Position numbers and translations under genes: made by a program. DNA of 64,000 nt from NCBI RefSeq assembly GCF_002723995.1, contig NZ_BEWP01000001.1:434001-498000 (forward strand), written 5' to 3'. A model generated the notes under the pieces. The model was not told where the DNA came from. It saw nothing but the letters and a program-made list of their open reading frames with translations, and did no database searches. The DNA is from Gluconobacter kondonii. Lineage in GTDB: Bacteria > Pseudomonadota > Alphaproteobacteria > Acetobacterales > Acetobacteraceae. This document shows, one piece after another, positions 18,108 to 30,554 of this stretch (within the stretch, counting starts at the first letter, position 1; every line of letters starts with the position of its first letter).

Positions 18108-19469
18108 TCAACCGTTGCGAGGTGACCAGGCCGGGTCGGAAGCCCCCGTCGAAGTCCGGATCGGACGCTCGTTAAAGCCCGTAATGTCGATCGTACCGAT
18201 CCCCGATGCAAAGCCCGCGCCGCCTGCACCGGCTGCACTCTGGCGGCAGAACGCCAGCACACGGCCATTGGGGCAGAACGTCGCGCTATCAACAGTAAAG
18301 CCCTGAGTCAGGATACGTTCACCGCTACCATCCGGGTTCATCACACCGAGCGAGAAGCCACCGCCGCCAATGCGGGTAAAGGCGATCAGGTCTCCACGCG
18401 GGGACCAGACCGGCGAACCATACTGGCCAGTGCCATAGGAAATCCGCTTGGCCGGACCACCCGACGCACTCATGATATAGAGTTGCGGGCTGCCACCGCG
18501 ATCCGAGTTGAACACGATCTGGCTGCCATCCGGGCTGAAGCACGGGCTGGTGTCGATTGCGCCATTAGAATTGGTGATCTGCCTTTTCGCACGCGAGGCC
18601 AGATCGACAATGAAAATATCCGACCCGCTGCCACGCGTTGCGGACAGCACGACGGAACCGCCGGTCGGCGAAAAGCGCGGCGCGAAAGAAATGCCCGCGA
18701 ACTCACCCAGAATCTGCTGACGACCGGATGCCAGATCGAACAGATACACGCGCGGACGGTTGTTGGCGTAAGACATAAACGCAATCTGGTCGCGCACCGG
18801 ATTGAAGCGCGGCGTCAGCGTCAGCCACTCGCCGTTCGTCAGCATCCGTTCGTTGGCACCGTCCTGATCCATCAGGGCCAGACGCGTGATCTGATGATGA
18901 CGCGGGCCGGTGCGGGCGATATAGGCGATACGGGTATCGAAATAGCCCTTCTCGCCCAACATCCGCTCATAAATCACATCTGCGATGATATGCGCGATGC
19001 GACGCCAGTTGGATGTCGAGGCCGTGTAGGCCGTACCCTGAAGCTGCTGGCCGGAGAGCACGTTCCACAGACGCATCTCAACGCGCACACTGCCCGAACC
19101 GATCGCCTGTCCAGACACAGCCGCACGGGCACCCTGTGCCTTGAGCGCGCTGAAGTCGGGTGTGGAGCCGGGCGGCACGTCGCCGCTCATGACCTTGAAC
19201 AGGCCGGTGCCATTCAGATCGGACGTGATGACACTGGAAATCTGCTCACCCAGACCCGCCCCGAAATTCGGGATGACAATGGGGATCGGCTCCTGCCGGG
19301 CCTGATCGACGGTGATTTCAGCCTCACCGGGGCCAGAGGCGGCTGCGGACTGGGCAAAAGCGGCCAGAGGCGTTGCCAGAAGACCACCAGCAGCGGTGGC
19401 TCCCAGAACGGAGCGGCGCGAAAACAGCGCGCTCAGGGCCTCGGCGTCAGTATCGGGAATGAAGGACAT
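18108..19469 (-). CDS. tolB: Tol-Pal system periplasmic protein TolB, with Tat-like signal
   Basis: 453-residue periplasmic protein with an N-terminal alpha/beta domain and a C-terminal beta-propeller made of WD40-like repeats (for example RFSPTGGSVVLSATRGSGSDIF, CFSPDGSQIVFNSDR, SPVWSPRGDLIAFTR). It binds Pal and TolA. The ATG at 19469 is preceded by GAGGAAG. The N-terminus has a long n-region and FSRRSVLGATAAGGLL with a twin arginine, which suggests export by Tat, whereas E. coli TolB uses Sec. It ends the tolQRAB operon. Confidence 0.96.
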   Translation of the reverse strand: MSFIPDTDAEALSALFSRRSVLGATAAGGLLATPLAAFAQSAAASGPGEAEITVDQARQEPIPIVIPNFGAGLGEQISSVITSDLNGTGLFKVMSGDVPPGSTPDFSALKAQGARAAVSGQAIGSGSVRVEMRLWNVLSGQQLQGTAYTASTSNWRRIAHIIADVIYERMLGEKGYFDTRIAYIARTGPRHHQITRLALMDQDGANERMLTNGEWLTLTPRFNPVRDQIAFMSYANNRPRVYLFDLASGRQQILGEFAGISFAPRFSPTGGSVVLSATRGSGSDIFIVDLASRAKRQITNSNGAIDTSPCFSPDGSQIVFNSDRGGSPQLYIMSASGGPAKRISYGTGQYGSPVWSPRGDLIAFTRIGGGGFSLGVMNPDGSGERILTQGFTVDSATFCPNGRVLAFCRQSAAGAGGAGFASGIGTIDITGFNERPIRTSTGASDPAWSPRNG

Positions 19470-19485
19470 GAGACTTCCTCGTGGA

Positions 19486-20481
19486 TTACGGCCTGAAGAC
19501 AAAACGCAGCTCATGCGTCTGACCAAGCATCTTGGAGGGAATGGGAAGATGGGCACAGGTGGGGCTCAGCACCGCATCCCGCGCCCGCTCCGCCAGAACG
19601 CGGTAAGACGGGTCGGAGGCCATTTTCGCAGCCGTATCGGGCGCAAATTTGACAATCCGCGCCTCACCGGTCGCATCGACGGTCACGACCATATGCGCGA
19701 CAAAGCTCGCATAGTTTCGTGCTTCGGTATCTTCAGTATAGCAACGGCGCACGGAGCCGCCGATGGCTTTCTGATCCGCCATGGACAGCGACTTCGTAAT
19801 GTCGCCATTCGGCACACCACCCCCGTTCGGCGCACCACCCTGCGGCGGATTGGCTTTCGCGGTCGGCGCATGGGTCTGCTTCTGATCGGCGCGGAAATTA
19901 TCCAGCGTTGCCAGCAGCGAATGACTGTCAGCTTCTGTTTTCTTCGCCGCGTTCGGCTGCGTCATATGCGAGAATTTCGGCATATCTGGCAGCTTGTCGG
20001 CTTTCTGTGTCTGCGGGCTCGGCGGCGCGACCATCGTCGATTTCGACGGCGGTGACGGCGTGGGCGGCGACGCTGGCACAGGCTGCGGGGACTCATCCGT
20101 CATTTTCGGCGGAAGCTTGATATCCGGCAGCTTCTGCGGCGGCGTCTCCGGCGGAGGCGGCACAGGCTGGGGCGGCGGAGGCGGTGGAGGCGGCTCTTCC
20201 GTCGGCGCCTTCAGAGGGGGCGTCGGAGACGGAGGGGCCTCGTTCTTCACGGGTGCGGGAGCCGGAGCGGGCGCAGGGGCCGGATGATCGGCCTTGACCG
20301 GGTGGGTCGGCGGCCCAGCCTGCTCGAACTCCATCTGCACCGTGGGTGGTTCAGGCGGTTCAGGCGGTTTTTCCGGCGGGATTTGAACAATCAGATACGC
20401 GATCAGCCCCAGATGAATGGCGACTGATCCGTAAAGCGCATGACGAAAGCGCCTGTTGTCAGAGCGGCGTGGACGGACCAC
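19486..20481 (-). CDS. tolA: TolA-like energy-transducing protein
   Basis: 331-residue inner-membrane protein. One transmembrane helix (about 16-33) carries the S-x3-H motif (S19, H23) that contacts TolQ-TolR. It is followed by a long Pro/Glu/Lys-rich periplasmic stretch with runs of proline, and a C-terminal domain of about 110 residues containing the Cys pair in SVRRCYTEDTEARN and SPTCAH and the TonB-like block FVAHMVVTVDATGEARIVKF. The proline-rich middle replaces the long Ala-rich helix of E. coli TolA. It transmits the proton motive force from TolQR to the outer membrane. Confidence 0.93.
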   Translation of the reverse strand: MVRPRRSDNRRFRHALYGSVAIHLGLIAYLIVQIPPEKPPEPPEPPTVQMEFEQAGPPTHPVKADHPAPAPAPAPAPVKNEAPPSPTPPLKAPTEEPPPPPPPPQPVPPPPETPPQKLPDIKLPPKMTDESPQPVPASPPTPSPPSKSTMVAPPSPQTQKADKLPDMPKFSHMTQPNAAKKTEADSHSLLATLDNFRADQKQTHAPTAKANPPQGGAPNGGGVPNGDITKSLSMADQKAIGGSVRRCYTEDTEARNYASFVAHMVVTVDATGEARIVKFAPDTAAKMASDPSYRVLAERARDAVLSPTCAHLPIPSKMLGQTHELRFVFRP

Positions 20482-20493
20482 GGCAGGCGCCTC

Positions 20494-20934
20494 TTACTGG
20501 CCGCTCTGGGGCTGCTGCGCGAGAAGCGCAACATGCGTGAAACCGCCCGACGTGATCTGGCCCATGACCTGCATCACCTGTCCGTAGTCGATATGAGCAT
20601 CAGCACGAACAAAGATGCGATGGGTCGGATCGTTCTGCGACTGCGCCTTGAGCTGCTCGATCAACTGGTCGGACGTCACCGGCTGGTCTCCCAGATACAG
20701 CGAGCCATCCGTTTTCAGAGAGACCGTGATCGGCTTGGAATCCGAATTGACCGGGCTGGCATCCGTCTTCGGCAGATCCACATTGACACCACTGGTCAGC
20801 ATCGGCGCCGTCACCATGAAAATGATGAGCAACACCAGCATGACGTCCACCAGTGGCGTGACGTTGATTTCCGAGGCGGGCCGACGCTTGCGGCGTCCGC
20901 CTCCTCCAACCCGTCCTCCCGCAGACATCCCCAT
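20494..20934 (-). CDS. tolR: Biopolymer transport protein TolR
   Basis: 146-residue ExbD/TolR-family subunit. After a basic Gly/Arg N-terminus comes the single membrane helix [20 protein letters not shown], with the proton-pathway Asp at D30, then a periplasmic ExbD-like domain. With TolQ it forms the proton-driven motor of the Tol system. It starts only three bases after tolQ ends and lies 12 bases before tolA. Confidence 0.97.
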   Translation of the reverse strand: MGMSAGGRVGGGGRRKRRPASEINVTPLVDVMLVLLIIFMVTAPMLTSGVNVDLPKTDASPVNSDSKPITVSLKTDGSLYLGDQPVTSDQLIEQLKAQSQNDPTHRIFVRADAHIDYGQVMQVMGQITSGGFTHVALLAQQPQSGQ

Positions 20935-20937
20935 GGT

Positions 20938-21681
20938 TCAGGCCTTCCCGCCGGTCGTATCGTCCGCACGTTCCTCGGACTGACGCGACAGAATAGCCGC
21001 GAACTCGGTGCCGAAGGCTTCCATGCGATCCGTGAACTTCTCGAACGAGTTGCTCAGACCGTTATAGGCAATATAGGCCGGAATCGCCGTCACAAGACCA
21101 ATGGCCGTTGCGAACAGGGCTTCGGAAATACCCGGTGCCACAACGGAAAGATTTGTGTTGTGCATCTGCGCGATGGACGCAAACGAATGCATGATGCCCC
21201 AGACCGTTCCGAAAAGACCGACAAACGGTGCCACTGGGCCGATCGTCGCGAGAAAGATCAGGCGACGCGTCAGGCGGTCGTTCTCACGCATGATGGTGAT
21301 GTCGATGGCGCGGTCCACGCGCTCACGCGCACCACCACGCGACAGATCGATGCCACCAATCCGGGCAGAACGGCGCCACTCGCCCATGGCTGCGCCGAAC
21401 ACGGCCGCCATCGGATGGGTCGGACGCGCACCGTCGGATTCGTAGAGATCGTCGAGCGATCCGCCCGACCAGAAACGGTCCTCGAATTCCGTAGCCTCGC
21501 GGTTGACGCGACGGATGAGAATGATTTTTTCCGCAATGATCGCCCATACGCCGACGCTGCACAGCAGCAGACCCAGCATCACCAGCTTTACAACGATGGA
21601 GGCGTGCAGGAACAGGTCCAGAGGCGAAAGACCGGTCGCACCGACCGCCCCAAGCGCACTCGAACTTACCTCATGATCCAC
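20938..21681 (-). CDS. tolQ: Tol-Pal system proton channel subunit TolQ
   Basis: 247-residue ExbB/TolQ/MotA-family membrane protein. Three membrane segments are visible: the first near [20 protein letters not shown], and two in the conserved C-terminal half ([18 protein letters not shown] and [19 protein letters not shown]). The frame is open from an ATG at 21729, but the GTG at 21681 ([11 protein letters not shown]) has AGGAGAG at optimal spacing and is the better start. It is the first tol gene, 77 bases after ybgC. Confidence 0.95.
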   Translation of the reverse strand: MDHEVSSSALGAVGATGLSPLDLFLHASIVVKLVMLGLLLCSVGVWAIIAEKIILIRRVNREATEFEDRFWSGGSLDDLYESDGARPTHPMAAVFGAAMGEWRRSARIGGIDLSRGGARERVDRAIDITIMRENDRLTRRLIFLATIGPVAPFVGLFGTVWGIMHSFASIAQMHNTNLSVVAPGISEALFATAIGLVTAIPAYIAYNGLSNSFEKFTDRMEAFGTEFAAILSRQSEERADDTTGGKA

Positions 21682-21758
21682 TGTTCTCTCCTGTACAGAT
21701 CCTGTCCCTTGCGGGTCAGGACTCTCCATTGCACTTCACGCGGAAACAGGAAAGTGGG

Positions 21759-22184
21759 TCAGACCTCTCCTGCCTCCAGTTTTCTTACTGCATCACGCCA
21801 GCGAGGCGGAATTTTGGCAGGTTTCATGTCAACGGCACTCAGACAGGCCAGTTCCGCGTCGATAACCGTAGCGGTTTCGCCACCCCCAGAATAATTCCGG
21901 ACGGTCTGACAAAGTTTGAGCCGCGTCGGGGTCATGGCGTCCAGCGCCGTCTCGATTTCCATTTCATCATCGAGTCGGAGCGGAGAACGATACCGGATCG
22001 CCGCCTGACGTACGACGAAGACCAGTCCAAAATCGTTCAGAAGCTCCGTAACCGACGCATCTGCATCCCGCATGGCCTCGCTCCGCGCCCGCTCGGCAAA
22101 ACCGAGATAGCGCGCGTGATAGACGATGCCGCCCGCATCGGTGTCTTCGTAATAAACCCGGAACCTGATCTTGTGCGTGGCCAT
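21759..22184 (-). CDS. ybgC: Tol-Pal-associated acyl-CoA thioesterase YbgC
   Basis: 141-residue hotdog-fold thioesterase. The catalytic Asp is D16 in the family motif YYEDTDAGGIVYHARYL, and the C-terminal part is the usual hotdog helix-sheet. YbgC hydrolyses short-chain or phospholipid-linked acyl-CoA or acyl-ACP and is nearly always the gene before tolQ. It follows ruvB after 52 bases. Confidence 0.95.
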   Translation of the reverse strand: MATHKIRFRVYYEDTDAGGIVYHARYLGFAERARSEAMRDADASVTELLNDFGLVFVVRQAAIRYRSPLRLDDEMEIETALDAMTPTRLKLCQTVRNYSGGGETATVIDAELACLSAVDMKPAKIPPRWRDAVRKLEAGEV

Positions 22185-22236
22185 ACTGTGTCTCCAGTCA
22201 TGGTGCGCCCATCCCCCGAACCGCGTTCAGGATCAT

Positions 22237-23286
22237 TCAGGGCGCGGAATCGTCCTGCTCCAACGAGGAGAGCAGGTCCACCTGGCTCGCTGGCGGCGTA
22301 AGACCGAGATGACGCCATCCCGCCTCACCCAGCATCCGCCCGCGCGCCGTTCTCAGAACGAGCCCTTCCTGAATGAGATAAGGCTCGATCACGTCTTCCA
22401 GCGTATCGCGTGCTTCGGCAAGTCCCGCCGCCAGTGTTTCCACACCGACCGGGCCACCATGATGATGCTCGGCAATCCGCTTCAGATAGCGCCGGTCCAT
22501 CGCATCCAGCCCGCGCCCGTCAACCTCAAGCCGCCCCAGAGCCGCATCCGCCAGCGCCCGGTCCACAACGGCCTGTTTTGAGACGAGCGCGAAATCCCGC
22601 ACCCGGCGCAGCAGACGCCCGGCAATCCGGGGCGTACCGCGCGAACGACGGGCAATTTCTTCGGCACCATCGTCCGTCAGGCGCATCCCGAGCTTTACGG
22701 CACCACGCGAGACGATCGCCCGCAGTTCTTCCGGCGTATAAAATACCAGCCGCAGCGGAATCCCGAACCGGTCCCGCAGAGGCGTTGCCAACAACCCCGC
22801 CCGCGTGGTGGCGGCCACGAGCGTGAACGGCGCCAGATCAATCCGCACGGAGCGCGCGGCAGGCCCCTCGCCAATAATCAGATCGAGCTGAAAATCTTCC
22901 ATCGCCGGATAGAGGACTTCCTCGATCGCAGGCTGAAGACGGTGGATTTCATCAATGAACAGCACATCGCGCGGCTGGAGATTCGTCAAAATCGCGGCCA
23001 GATCGCCCGCCCGCTGGATCACCGGCCCGGATGTTGCCCGGAATCCCACACCCAGTTCCCGTGCCACGATCTGCGCCAGCGTCGTCTTGCCCAGACCCGG
23101 TGGTCCGTGCAGCAAAACATGATCCAGCGCCTCACCACGAGCCCGTGCCGCCTCAATGAAAATGGCGAGGTTTTCCCGGCTGGCTTTCTGACCCGTAAAA
23201 TCCGCAAGCGTCTCAGGACGCAAACCACCCTCGCCCGTATCCTCAGGCTGACGGGCCGGATCGGTTTCGCGATAGGCATCACTCAC
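22237..23286 (-). CDS. ruvB: Holliday junction branch migration helicase RuvB
   Basis: 349-residue AAA+ motor that drives branch migration with RuvA. Walker A GPPGLGKT lies at residues 61-68, Walker [10 protein letters not shown] at about 106-114, sensor 1 at LVAATTRAG and the arginine finger region at [13 protein letters not shown]. The C-terminal winged-helix domain ends at [18 protein letters not shown]. The start is a GTG overlapping the ruvA stop (GTGA). Confidence 0.98.
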   Translation of the reverse strand: MSDAYRETDPARQPEDTGEGGLRPETLADFTGQKASRENLAIFIEAARARGEALDHVLLHGPPGLGKTTLAQIVARELGVGFRATSGPVIQRAGDLAAILTNLQPRDVLFIDEIHRLQPAIEEVLYPAMEDFQLDLIIGEGPAARSVRIDLAPFTLVAATTRAGLLATPLRDRFGIPLRLVFYTPEELRAIVSRGAVKLGMRLTDDGAEEIARRSRGTPRIAGRLLRRVRDFALVSKQAVVDRALADAALGRLEVDGRGLDAMDRRYLKRIAEHHHGGPVGVETLAAGLAEARDTLEDVIEPYLIQEGLVLRTARGRMLGEAGWRHLGLTPPASQVDLLSSLEQDDSAP

Positions 23287-23885
23287 CGCGCAAGATCCTT
23301 CAGGCTCAGACGGATCGCCAGATCAAGCGTCGCATTTTCGTTCTCGGCCAGAACCTTGCTCAGAACCGGCCACGCTTCGGTCCGTCGGAAGCCAAGCCCT
23401 GCAAGCGCCAGGAGCGCATCGTTCTCAACACTCGGCCCGGAGACGATCCCCGGCGCAGACACAGTCCCGCCGCCACCCGGCATTTTCGCAACCTTGTTGC
23501 GAAGCTCACTCAAAATCCGATCCGCCAGACGCGGCCCCACACCCGCAGCCCGCGTCAGCGAGCCTTTGTCCCCGGCATTGATGGCCAGCAGAAGCTCGCC
23601 CGGACTGTTGGCCGACAGGATCGCCAGCGCCACTTTCGCGCCCACGCCCTGCACGGTCGTCAGCAGACGGAACCAGTCCCGCTCATCCGTCGTTGCAAAG
23701 CCGAAGAGCTGGATCGCATCCTCGCGCACGATCGTCTCGATCAACACGCGCGCCACAGAAGGCGGCTGCGGCAATGTCGCCAGCGTGCGGGTCGAGGCCG
23801 AAACCACATAGCCCACGCCATTGACATCCACGATGCAACGCTCGCCCTCAATCTGCCCGACAAGCCCGGTCAGTTGCCCGATCAT
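23283..23885 (-). CDS. ruvA: Holliday junction DNA-binding protein RuvA
   Basis: 200-residue protein that binds four-way junctions as a tetramer and loads RuvB. Domain I (OB fold) begins [28 protein letters not shown]; the helix-hairpin-helix motifs are at [14 protein letters not shown] and [16 protein letters not shown]; domain III at the C-terminus contacts RuvB. Its ATG overlaps the ruvC stop by four bases. Confidence 0.98.
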   Translation of the reverse strand: MIGQLTGLVGQIEGERCIVDVNGVGYVVSASTRTLATLPQPPSVARVLIETIVREDAIQLFGFATTDERDWFRLLTTVQGVGAKVALAILSANSPGELLLAINAGDKGSLTRAAGVGPRLADRILSELRNKVAKMPGGGGTVSAPGIVSGPSVENDALLALAGLGFRRTEAWPVLSKVLAENENATLDLAIRLSLKDLAR

Positions 23886-24388
23886 GCCATGCGCTTCCCG
23901 GCCACGACATGCGCGGCACTGGCCCGGTGATGCGCATGACAGATCGCAACGGCCAGCGCATCGGACGCATCGGCCTTGCGGATTTCAGCCCCCGGCAGCA
24001 GCCGCTTCACCATCATCGTCACCTGCTCCTTGGTTGCAGACCCGGTCCCGACCACGGATTTCTTGACCGTCATCGCACCATATTCCGCAACCGGCAGCCC
24101 TTCATAAGCAGGCGTCAGCAGCGCCACACCACGCGCATAACCGAGCTTGAGCGTCGAGGAGCCATTACGGTTGACGTAGGTTTCTTCAACGGCGGCTTCG
24201 GCTGGTGCATATTCGCGGATCAGCTTCTTCAGCGCACCATGCAGTTCGCACAGACGCAGCGGCACGGATTCGGACCCATCGGTCCCGATCACACCCGACG
24301 CCACATGCTTCAGGTGATTGCCGTCCACGTCGATGATGCCCCAGCCCATGAAACGCAGGCCAGGGTCAATGCCCATCAGACGGATCAA
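23882..24388 (-). CDS. ruvC: Crossover junction endonuclease RuvC
   Basis: 168-residue Holliday junction resolvase with an RNase H fold. The first acidic residue is in [23 protein letters not shown] supplies the second, and [16 protein letters not shown] the C-terminal Asp pair. The annotated start is a TTG that overlaps the yebC stop as TTGA; an ATG four codons later (24376) is the conservative alternative. Confidence 0.97.
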   Translation of the reverse strand: MIRLMGIDPGLRFMGWGIIDVDGNHLKHVASGVIGTDGSESVPLRLCELHGALKKLIREYAPAEAAVEETYVNRNGSSTLKLGYARGVALLTPAYEGLPVAEYGAMTVKKSVVGTGSATKEQVTMMVKRLLPGAEIRKADASDALAVAICHAHHRASAAHVVAGKRMA

Positions 24389-25134
24389 GCAGCCAGCGCC
24401 TCGGCCACGTCGTCAGGAATGTCAAAGTTCGCGTAGACGGCCTGAACGTCGTCATTGTCTTCCAGCACGTCGATCAGCTTCATGACCGAACGCGCCTTGT
24501 CCTCATCCAGCGTCACGCTGTTTTCCGGACGCCAGTCGAGCTTAGACGACTTCGGCTCGCCAAAACGGCTTTCAAGCGCATCGCGGACAGCGAAGAAATT
24601 TTCCATCTCGCAGGTGACTTCATGACCGTCTTCGGTGGTCACGGCATTGTCCGCCCCGGCTTCGATCGCGGCTTCCAGCATCTCGTCTTCAGACGCCACA
24701 TCGAGCGGATAGCTGATGACGCCCAGACGCTGGAACATGAACGAGACGGAGTTCGTCTCACCCATCGACCCGCCATGCTTTGAGAACGCTGCGCGCACTT
24801 CGCCCGCCGTGCGGTTGCGGTTATCCGTCAGGCCTTCGACGATGATCGCAACGCCAGCCGGACCATAGCCCTCGTAACGGACTTCGACGTAATCGTCGCC
24901 ACCAGCCGTGCCGGACGCCTTCTTGATGGCACGCTCGACATTGTCCTTGGGCATGTTGACTTCGCGCGCCATGGACAGCGCCGCACGCAGACGCGGATTG
25001 GACGCAGCTTCGGGCAGACCCGAGCGCACCGCAACCGTGATTTCACGCAGAACCTTGGCGAACTGCTTGGCCCGCTTGGCGTCCTGTGCACCCTTGCGGT
25101 GCATGATGTTCTTGAACTGTGAATGACCGGCCAT
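24385..25134 (-). CDS. yebC: YebC/PmpR-type transcription and translation factor
   Basis: 249-residue member of the YebC/TACO1 family, starting with the hallmark [25 protein letters not shown] in outline, then [10 protein letters not shown] and [23 protein letters not shown]. Family members act as DNA-binding regulators or help ribosomes through proline stretches. Proteins nearby, such as TolA, contain long proline runs, so the latter role would be useful here (inference). It is the first gene of the yebC-ruvCAB run. Confidence 0.97.
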   Translation of the reverse strand: MAGHSQFKNIMHRKGAQDAKRAKQFAKVLREITVAVRSGLPEAASNPRLRAALSMAREVNMPKDNVERAIKKASGTAGGDDYVEVRYEGYGPAGVAIIVEGLTDNRNRTAGEVRAAFSKHGGSMGETNSVSFMFQRLGVISYPLDVASEDEMLEAAIEAGADNAVTTEDGHEVTCEMENFFAVRDALESRFGEPKSSKLDWRPENSVTLDEDKARSVMKLIDVLEDNDDVQAVYANFDIPDDVAEALAA

Positions 25135-25168
25135 CGGTCGCTCCTTCCTCTATCGTCGCGTCAGAGGC

Positions 25169-27934
<2,766 letters not shown>

Positions 27935-28246
27935 GCTGAACCTTGAGATGCCGAAGACCCGGAACGCCAGATCTTTCCAGAACCGGAAAGACCCGCACAC
28001 CGTGCCGTCAGGATTTTCACGTCTGCTGGAAATAGGACCGGGGCCGCGTAGGGTCAATGGAGAGGCCGCAGAGAACCTTGAGGAAATGTCCGCATTGTCA
28101 TCGCAGTGTCACATCAAACCCGTAGAGCACACCCATCCGACAGCCTCGTGAAGGAATGGTAACGGACCGCACCCTTGCAGGGCGGACCAGCCTTTGTCAT
28201 GGTGCAGACCATCCTTATTCTCAGGTTACATCCGAGGTAGTCCCAC
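27935..28246. promoter_or_regulatory. Divergent intergenic region of secA and the PPIase gene
   Basis: 312 bases with no gene I can support. A plausible sigma70-like promoter for the PPIase gene is TTGTCA (28194-28199), a 16-base spacer and TATTCT (28216-28221). GAGGTAG six bases before the ATG at 28247 is its ribosome site. The rest presumably holds the secA leader; I see no clear SecM-like reading frame. Confidence 0.4.
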
Positions 28247-29179
28247 ATGCGGCTTTCCCGCTCCACTTTCGCTCTCGCAGTCCTCATGGCCGGTACATCG
28301 GTTACGGCATCGACGGCTTTCGCCGCTCCTGCTGCTGCTCCCGCAGCGGCCCCGGCCGCAACGGCTCCTGCAGCGGCCCCCGCCGCCAACCCGGACATGC
28401 TGATCGCCACCGTCAACGGTTCGAAGATCACGCTCGGTGACGTGCAGCGCGCTGCTGGCAACCTCCCGCCGCAGGCCCGTCAGATCCAGCCGTCCGTTCT
28501 GATCCCGCTGATCGTCAACCAGCTCGTTGACCAGAAGGCCGTTCAGATCGCCGCCGACAAAGAAGGCCTGAGCCGCAAGCCGGACGTGAAGGCCGCCATG
28601 GACGCTGCCTCCGCAAACGCCCTGCAGAACGCGTATCTGGAAGAAAAGGTCGGCCCGCTGGTCACCGATTCCACGCTGCACGACTTCTATCAGACGCATT
28701 ATGCGAACAAGAAGCCGGAAGAAGAGATCCACGCCCGCCACATCCTCGTGGACAGCGAAGCGCAGGCCAAGGACATCATTGCCCAACTCAACAAGGGTGC
28801 TGATTTCGGCAAGCTCGCCGCACAGCTCTCCAAGGACAAGGGCTCGGCTGGCGCAAATGGCGGCGATCTCGGCTGGTTCAAAAAGGCTGACATGCTCCCG
28901 GCCTTCTCTGCTGCCGCCTTCGCCATGAAGCCGAACACGATCTCCCAGACGCCGGTCCACACCCAGTACGGATGGCATGTGATTCAGGTTCTCGCGACCC
29001 GCACGGCCCCGATTCCGACCTTCGACCAGGTCCACGACCAGGTTCGTCAGGAACTGATCCGCGACAAGGTCCGTGACATCGTACAGAACGCCGAATCCCA
29101 GGTGAAGGTTGTTCACTACGACTCACAGGGCAAGGTTATCCCGGCCGCAGCTCCGGCTACCGCACCTGCAAAGAAGTAA
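28247..29179 (+). CDS. Periplasmic parvulin-type peptidyl-prolyl isomerase
   Basis: 310-residue exported foldase of the PrsA/SurA/PpiC class. A Sec signal peptide (RLSRSTFALAVLMAGTSV to AFA) is followed by an Ala/Pro-rich linker, a SurA-N-like helical region (residues about 45-130) and one rotamase domain (about 160-250: EIHARHILVDSEAQAKDII, GDLGWFKKADMLPAF, VHTQYGWHVIQVL). A short helical tail ends in Ala/Pro repeats. It probably chaperones outer-membrane proteins delivered by SecA, which is encoded divergently. Confidence 0.94.
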   Translation: MRLSRSTFALAVLMAGTSVTASTAFAAPAAAPAAAPAATAPAAAPAANPDMLIATVNGSKITLGDVQRAAGNLPPQARQIQPSVLIPLIVNQLVDQKAVQIAADKEGLSRKPDVKAAMDAASANALQNAYLEEKVGPLVTDSTLHDFYQTHYANKKPEEEIHARHILVDSEAQAKDIIAQLNKGADFGKLAAQLSKDKGSAGANGGDLGWFKKADMLPAFSAAAFAMKPNTISQTPVHTQYGWHVIQVLATRTAPIPTFDQVHDQVRQELIRDKVRDIVQNAESQVKVVHYDSQGKVIPAAAPATAPAKK

Positions 29180-29186
29180 GACTACC

Positions 29187-30422
29187 ATGGCAAAGCCGCT
29201 CCCCGTCTCTCCGCTCGCTCGTCCGCTGCCGGACCTTGCAACGATTGCGGGCGTGCGGCTTTCCGCCGTCGCCGCGGGAATCCGCTATCAGGGCCGTACG
29301 GACCTGATGCTGGCGGAATTCGTCCCCGGTACGGTCGCGGCAGGCGTCTACACCAAAAACGCCTGCCCCGGCGCCCCGGTGCTCTGGTGCCGGACCGCGC
29401 TGACAACCCCCTATGCCCGCGCCCTGCTCGTCAATGCAGGCAACGCCAACGTCTTTACCGGTCGCGCCGGAATACAAGCCTGCTCCGACTGCGCTGACGC
29501 CACCGCACAGCTTCTGGACTGCCCCCCGCAGGACGTCTTTCTCGCCTCCACAGGCGTCATCGGCGAAAAACTGCCTCAGGATCGCATTATCGGTGCGCTC
29601 CCCGCCGCCAAGGCTGGGCTGGACGACAACGGCTGGGCCGATGCCGCCCGCGCCATCATGACGACGGACACCTTCCCCAAGGCCGCACGCCGCGATGTGA
29701 AAATTGCCGGAACGCCCGTCCGCATTCAGGGCATCGCCAAGGGATCGGGCATGGTCGCCCCCGACATGGCCACGATGCTGGCCTATGTCGCGACCGACGC
29801 GAAACTGCCGCAGAACATCCTTCAGTCCCTGCTGTCCTCGGGCTGTTCCCAGAGTTTCAACGCCATCACCGTCGATTCGGACACCTCCACGTCGGACATG
29901 CTGATGCTGTTCGCCACCGGACTGGCTGACAATCCCGAGATCGACGACATCAACGACCCCGCTCTCGCCGAGTTTACCCTTGCGCTGAACGACCTCCTGC
30001 TGGAGCTCGCGCTCATGGTGGTCCGCGACGGCGAAGGAGCAACAAAGCTCGTCCGCATCGGTGTTACGGGCGCTGAAAGCAATCTTTCCGCCCACCGTAT
30101 CGCGCTCTGCATCGCCAATTCCCCCCTCGTAAAAACCGCCATCGCGGGCGAGGACGCCAACTGGGGCCGTGTGGTCATGGCCGTTGGAAAAAGTGGCGAA
30201 CCTGCGGACCGCGACCGGCTTTCCGTCGCCATCGGCGGAACATGGATCGCCAAAGAGGGTGGCGTTGTCGAAAATTACGATGAAGCCCCGGTGGTGGCCC
30301 ACATGAAGGGTCAGGAAATCGAAATCATCGTCGATCTCGGCCTCGGTGACGGCGAAGCCCGCGTCTGGACCTGCGATCTGACGCATGGCTACATCGACAT
30401 CAACGGCTCCTACCGCAGCTAG
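29187..30422 (+). CDS. argJ: Bifunctional ornithine acetyltransferase / N-acetylglutamate synthase
   Basis: 411-residue enzyme of the cyclic arginine pathway that moves the acetyl group from N-acetylornithine to glutamate. The self-cleavage site with nucleophilic Thr196 is in GMVAPDMATMLAY; upstream FLASTGVIGEKLP and downstream AVGKSGEPADRDRLSVAIGG are typical. The protein is processed into alpha and beta chains. The real start is the ATG at 29187, seven bases after the PPIase stop; an extended frame from 29109 only overlaps that gene. Confidence 0.97.
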   Translation: MAKPLPVSPLARPLPDLATIAGVRLSAVAAGIRYQGRTDLMLAEFVPGTVAAGVYTKNACPGAPVLWCRTALTTPYARALLVNAGNANVFTGRAGIQACSDCADATAQLLDCPPQDVFLASTGVIGEKLPQDRIIGALPAAKAGLDDNGWADAARAIMTTDTFPKAARRDVKIAGTPVRIQGIAKGSGMVAPDMATMLAYVATDAKLPQNILQSLLSSGCSQSFNAITVDSDTSTSDMLMLFATGLADNPEIDDINDPALAEFTLALNDLLLELALMVVRDGEGATKLVRIGVTGAESNLSAHRIALCIANSPLVKTAIAGEDANWGRVVMAVGKSGEPADRDRLSVAIGGTWIAKEGGVVENYDEAPVVAHMKGQEIEIIVDLGLGDGEARVWTCDLTHGYIDINGSYRS

Positions 30423-30472
30423 GCGTTTCCAACACGTCAGCGAGAGCGGGGCTTGTGCGACCCCGCCTCTGT

Positions 30473-30490
30473 CGATAGCAAAATCTATCG
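30473..30490. promoter_or_regulatory. Inverted repeat in the ndh leader
   Basis: CGATAG-CAAAAT-CTATCG, a 6-bp inverted repeat with a 6-base AT-rich centre, lies 65 bases before the ndh ATG. Immediately upstream (about 30440-30471) is a second, GC-rich hairpin (GCGGGG paired with CCCCGC) without a T-tract, which may end argJ transcripts. The first could be an operator; this is not proven. Confidence 0.4.
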
Positions 30491-30554
30491 TTGATCTCCT
30501 TCAGGCGCTCGCAAAACCGGGTGCCGTTTCGCACCTGATATAAGGAAAATGTCC

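Noticed and set aside
20150-20290. Gly-rich repeat-like coding on the plus strand
   Set aside because: It is the reverse complement of the proline-rich region of tolA, not a separate repeat element.
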